Positions 5,724 through 6,240 of a stretch of DNA of 6,240 nt are shown piece after piece. The notes under the pieces are model-generated. The model made no database searches, was not told the origin of the DNA, and worked only from the letters and a program-made list of their open reading frames with translations. The DNA is taken from positions 1 through 6,240 of the forward strand of contig PUNP01000968.1 in the NCBI GenBank assembly GCA_003551785.1, written 5' to 3'. The first letter of the stretch is position 1, and every line of letters starts with the position of its first letter. A program made the position numbers and the translations under genes. The DNA comes from Candidatus Brocadiaceae bacterium. Lineage in GTDB: Bacteria; Planctomycetota; Brocadiia; SM23-32.

Positions 5724-5977
5724 TTGAAATATTATATCGGTTTGGATTTGCATCGCAAGTATACGGAAGCATGTGTTATCGACCAAATCGTTTGGATTTG
5801 ATGTTCATTCTTGCGCATCCTGTAAAGTTACGTCTAATTGCTGAAGCTTGGCTTAAAACTGACAAAGTCGATGCCTGGATACTGGCGCATCTCTTGAGAA
5901 TCGGCTTTCTACCCAAAAGCTATCTTGCTTCTTCTCGTGTGCGAGACCAAAGGAATCTGCTTCGTCATCGAGATCGT
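5724..5977 (+). pseudogene. IS110-family transposase remnant, internally deleted and frameshifted
   Basis: From a TTG at 5724 the translation reads KYYIGLDLHRKYTEACVIDQ, the start of an IS110-type (DEDD) transposase with its first catalytic Asp in GLDLH. It then hits a stop at 5799-5801. In another frame from about 5786 the protein resumes at LDLMFILAHPVKLRLIAEAW, LKTDKVDAWILAHLLRIGF and RDQRNLLRHR, normal IS110 sequence well downstream. About 60 residues are therefore missing and the frame has shifted. Similarity ends near 5977, without the C-terminal transposase domain (intact proteins have about 300-400 residues). No element ends were identified. It lies between the sulfatase start and the four-helix-bundle gene, whose 3' end it appears to have disrupted. 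Confidence 0.8.
5731..5758 (-). promoter_or_regulatory. Putative sulfatase promoter inside the IS110 remnant
   Basis: On the minus strand TTGCGA (5753-5758) and a perfect TATAAT (5731-5736) are 16 bases apart. Transcription would begin near 5724, leaving a leader of about 33 bases that includes the sulfatase ribosome site. The elements lie within the first codons of the transposase remnant, on the opposite strand. The -35 box matches only four of six positions. Confidence 0.45.
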
Positions 5978-6240
5978 CCTTTATACTTTTATACACGACT
6001 GAGCTCTCCTGGACCTGATAACCCCTGCCGCCAAGTCGGCTGAACATGGCAGCCATGCGATCCAGTTCGTTTTTTCGCCTCCGGCTTTCTGTTTTGTCCA
6101 AAGCTTTAGTAACCACCAAAACATCCTGTATGGCGGCGCATTCCAGCGCTGAACCGCGTGCAATCTCAAAATACCGCCGCCGATCTGCCTCTGTGCTCTT
6201 GCCATTGCCTTCGGCAATATTCAAGGGAATCGATTGGCTG
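5853..6240 (-). CDS. Four-helix-bundle protein (S23 / TIGR02436 type), partial, altered C-terminus
   Basis: The frame enters from the right edge reading SQSIPLNIAEGNGKSTEADRR and continues YFEIARGSALECAAIQDVL. This is the hallmark middle of the four-helix-bundle proteins first seen as 23S rRNA intervening-sequence products; their role is unknown. The first helix lies outside the window. Family-like helical sequence continues to about 6030 (KNELDRMAAMFSRLGG), followed by a polar acidic tail. Beyond about 5980 the frame runs antisense through the IS110 remnant to a stop at 5853. The last 40 or so residues are therefore probably not original. The natural end may have been lost when the insertion sequence arrived. 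Family confidence is high; whether the fused product is made is unknown. Confidence 0.75.
   Translation of the reverse strand, partial: SQSIPLNIAEGNGKSTEADRRRYFEIARGSALECAAIQDVLVVTKALDKTESRRRKNELDRMAAMFSRLGGRGYQVQESSVVYKSIKDDLDDEADSFGLAHEKKQDSFWVESRFSRDAPVSRHRLCQF

Overview
The window is a patchwork of intact genes separated by gene wreckage. It has no rRNA, tRNA or CRISPR array. The gene mix suggests an anaerobic bacterium: a formylglycine sulfatase, a uroporphyrinogen-decarboxylase-like fragment, a four-helix-bundle (S23-type) protein and a multi-cluster Fe-S electron-transfer pair. A PVC-group member (Lentisphaerota, Kiritimatiellota or Planctomycetota) or a Desulfobacterota member would fit. 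This is a low-confidence guess from gene content, because no marker gene is present.

Left part (1-1304, all minus strand). At the edge is the N-terminal part of a pRiA4b ORF-3-like protein with a good promoter. Upstream of it lie the remains of an RND efflux operon: a membrane-fusion-protein fragment (960-1238), then an RND permease fragment (326-802) that is both internally deleted and cut short. About 157 unexplained bases sit between them. A hairpin with a T-rich tail (1251-1304) separates this wreck from the next gene.

Central part (1350-4130) is the best-preserved and most interesting block. A small membrane-anchored protein of unknown function reads left from 1835. A Tat-exported ferredoxin with 16 cysteines (2075-2638) reads right, followed by a polytopic membrane polyferredoxin of the NosR/NapH/CcoG type (2799-4130). 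Predicted topology puts both ferredoxin motifs of the membrane protein in the cytoplasm, while the Tat ferredoxin lies outside. The pair could therefore carry electrons across the membrane. A 160-base gap between the two genes contains four consecutive hairpins.

Right part (4131-6240). A short uroporphyrinogen-decarboxylase-like fragment follows a complete sulfatase (4378-5691, minus strand). Upstream of the sulfatase is a deleted IS110-family transposase remnant, and a plausible sulfatase promoter lies inside it, on the opposite strand. The window ends in a four-helix-bundle protein gene whose 3' end runs into the IS remnant.

A recurring theme is deletion. The RND permease and the IS110 transposase have each lost an internal segment, and the fusion protein and decarboxylase survive only as internal fragments. 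I found no clearly new biological system. The divergent envelope Fe-S cluster (1350-4130) is the nearest candidate, and its two ferredoxin genes resemble known families.
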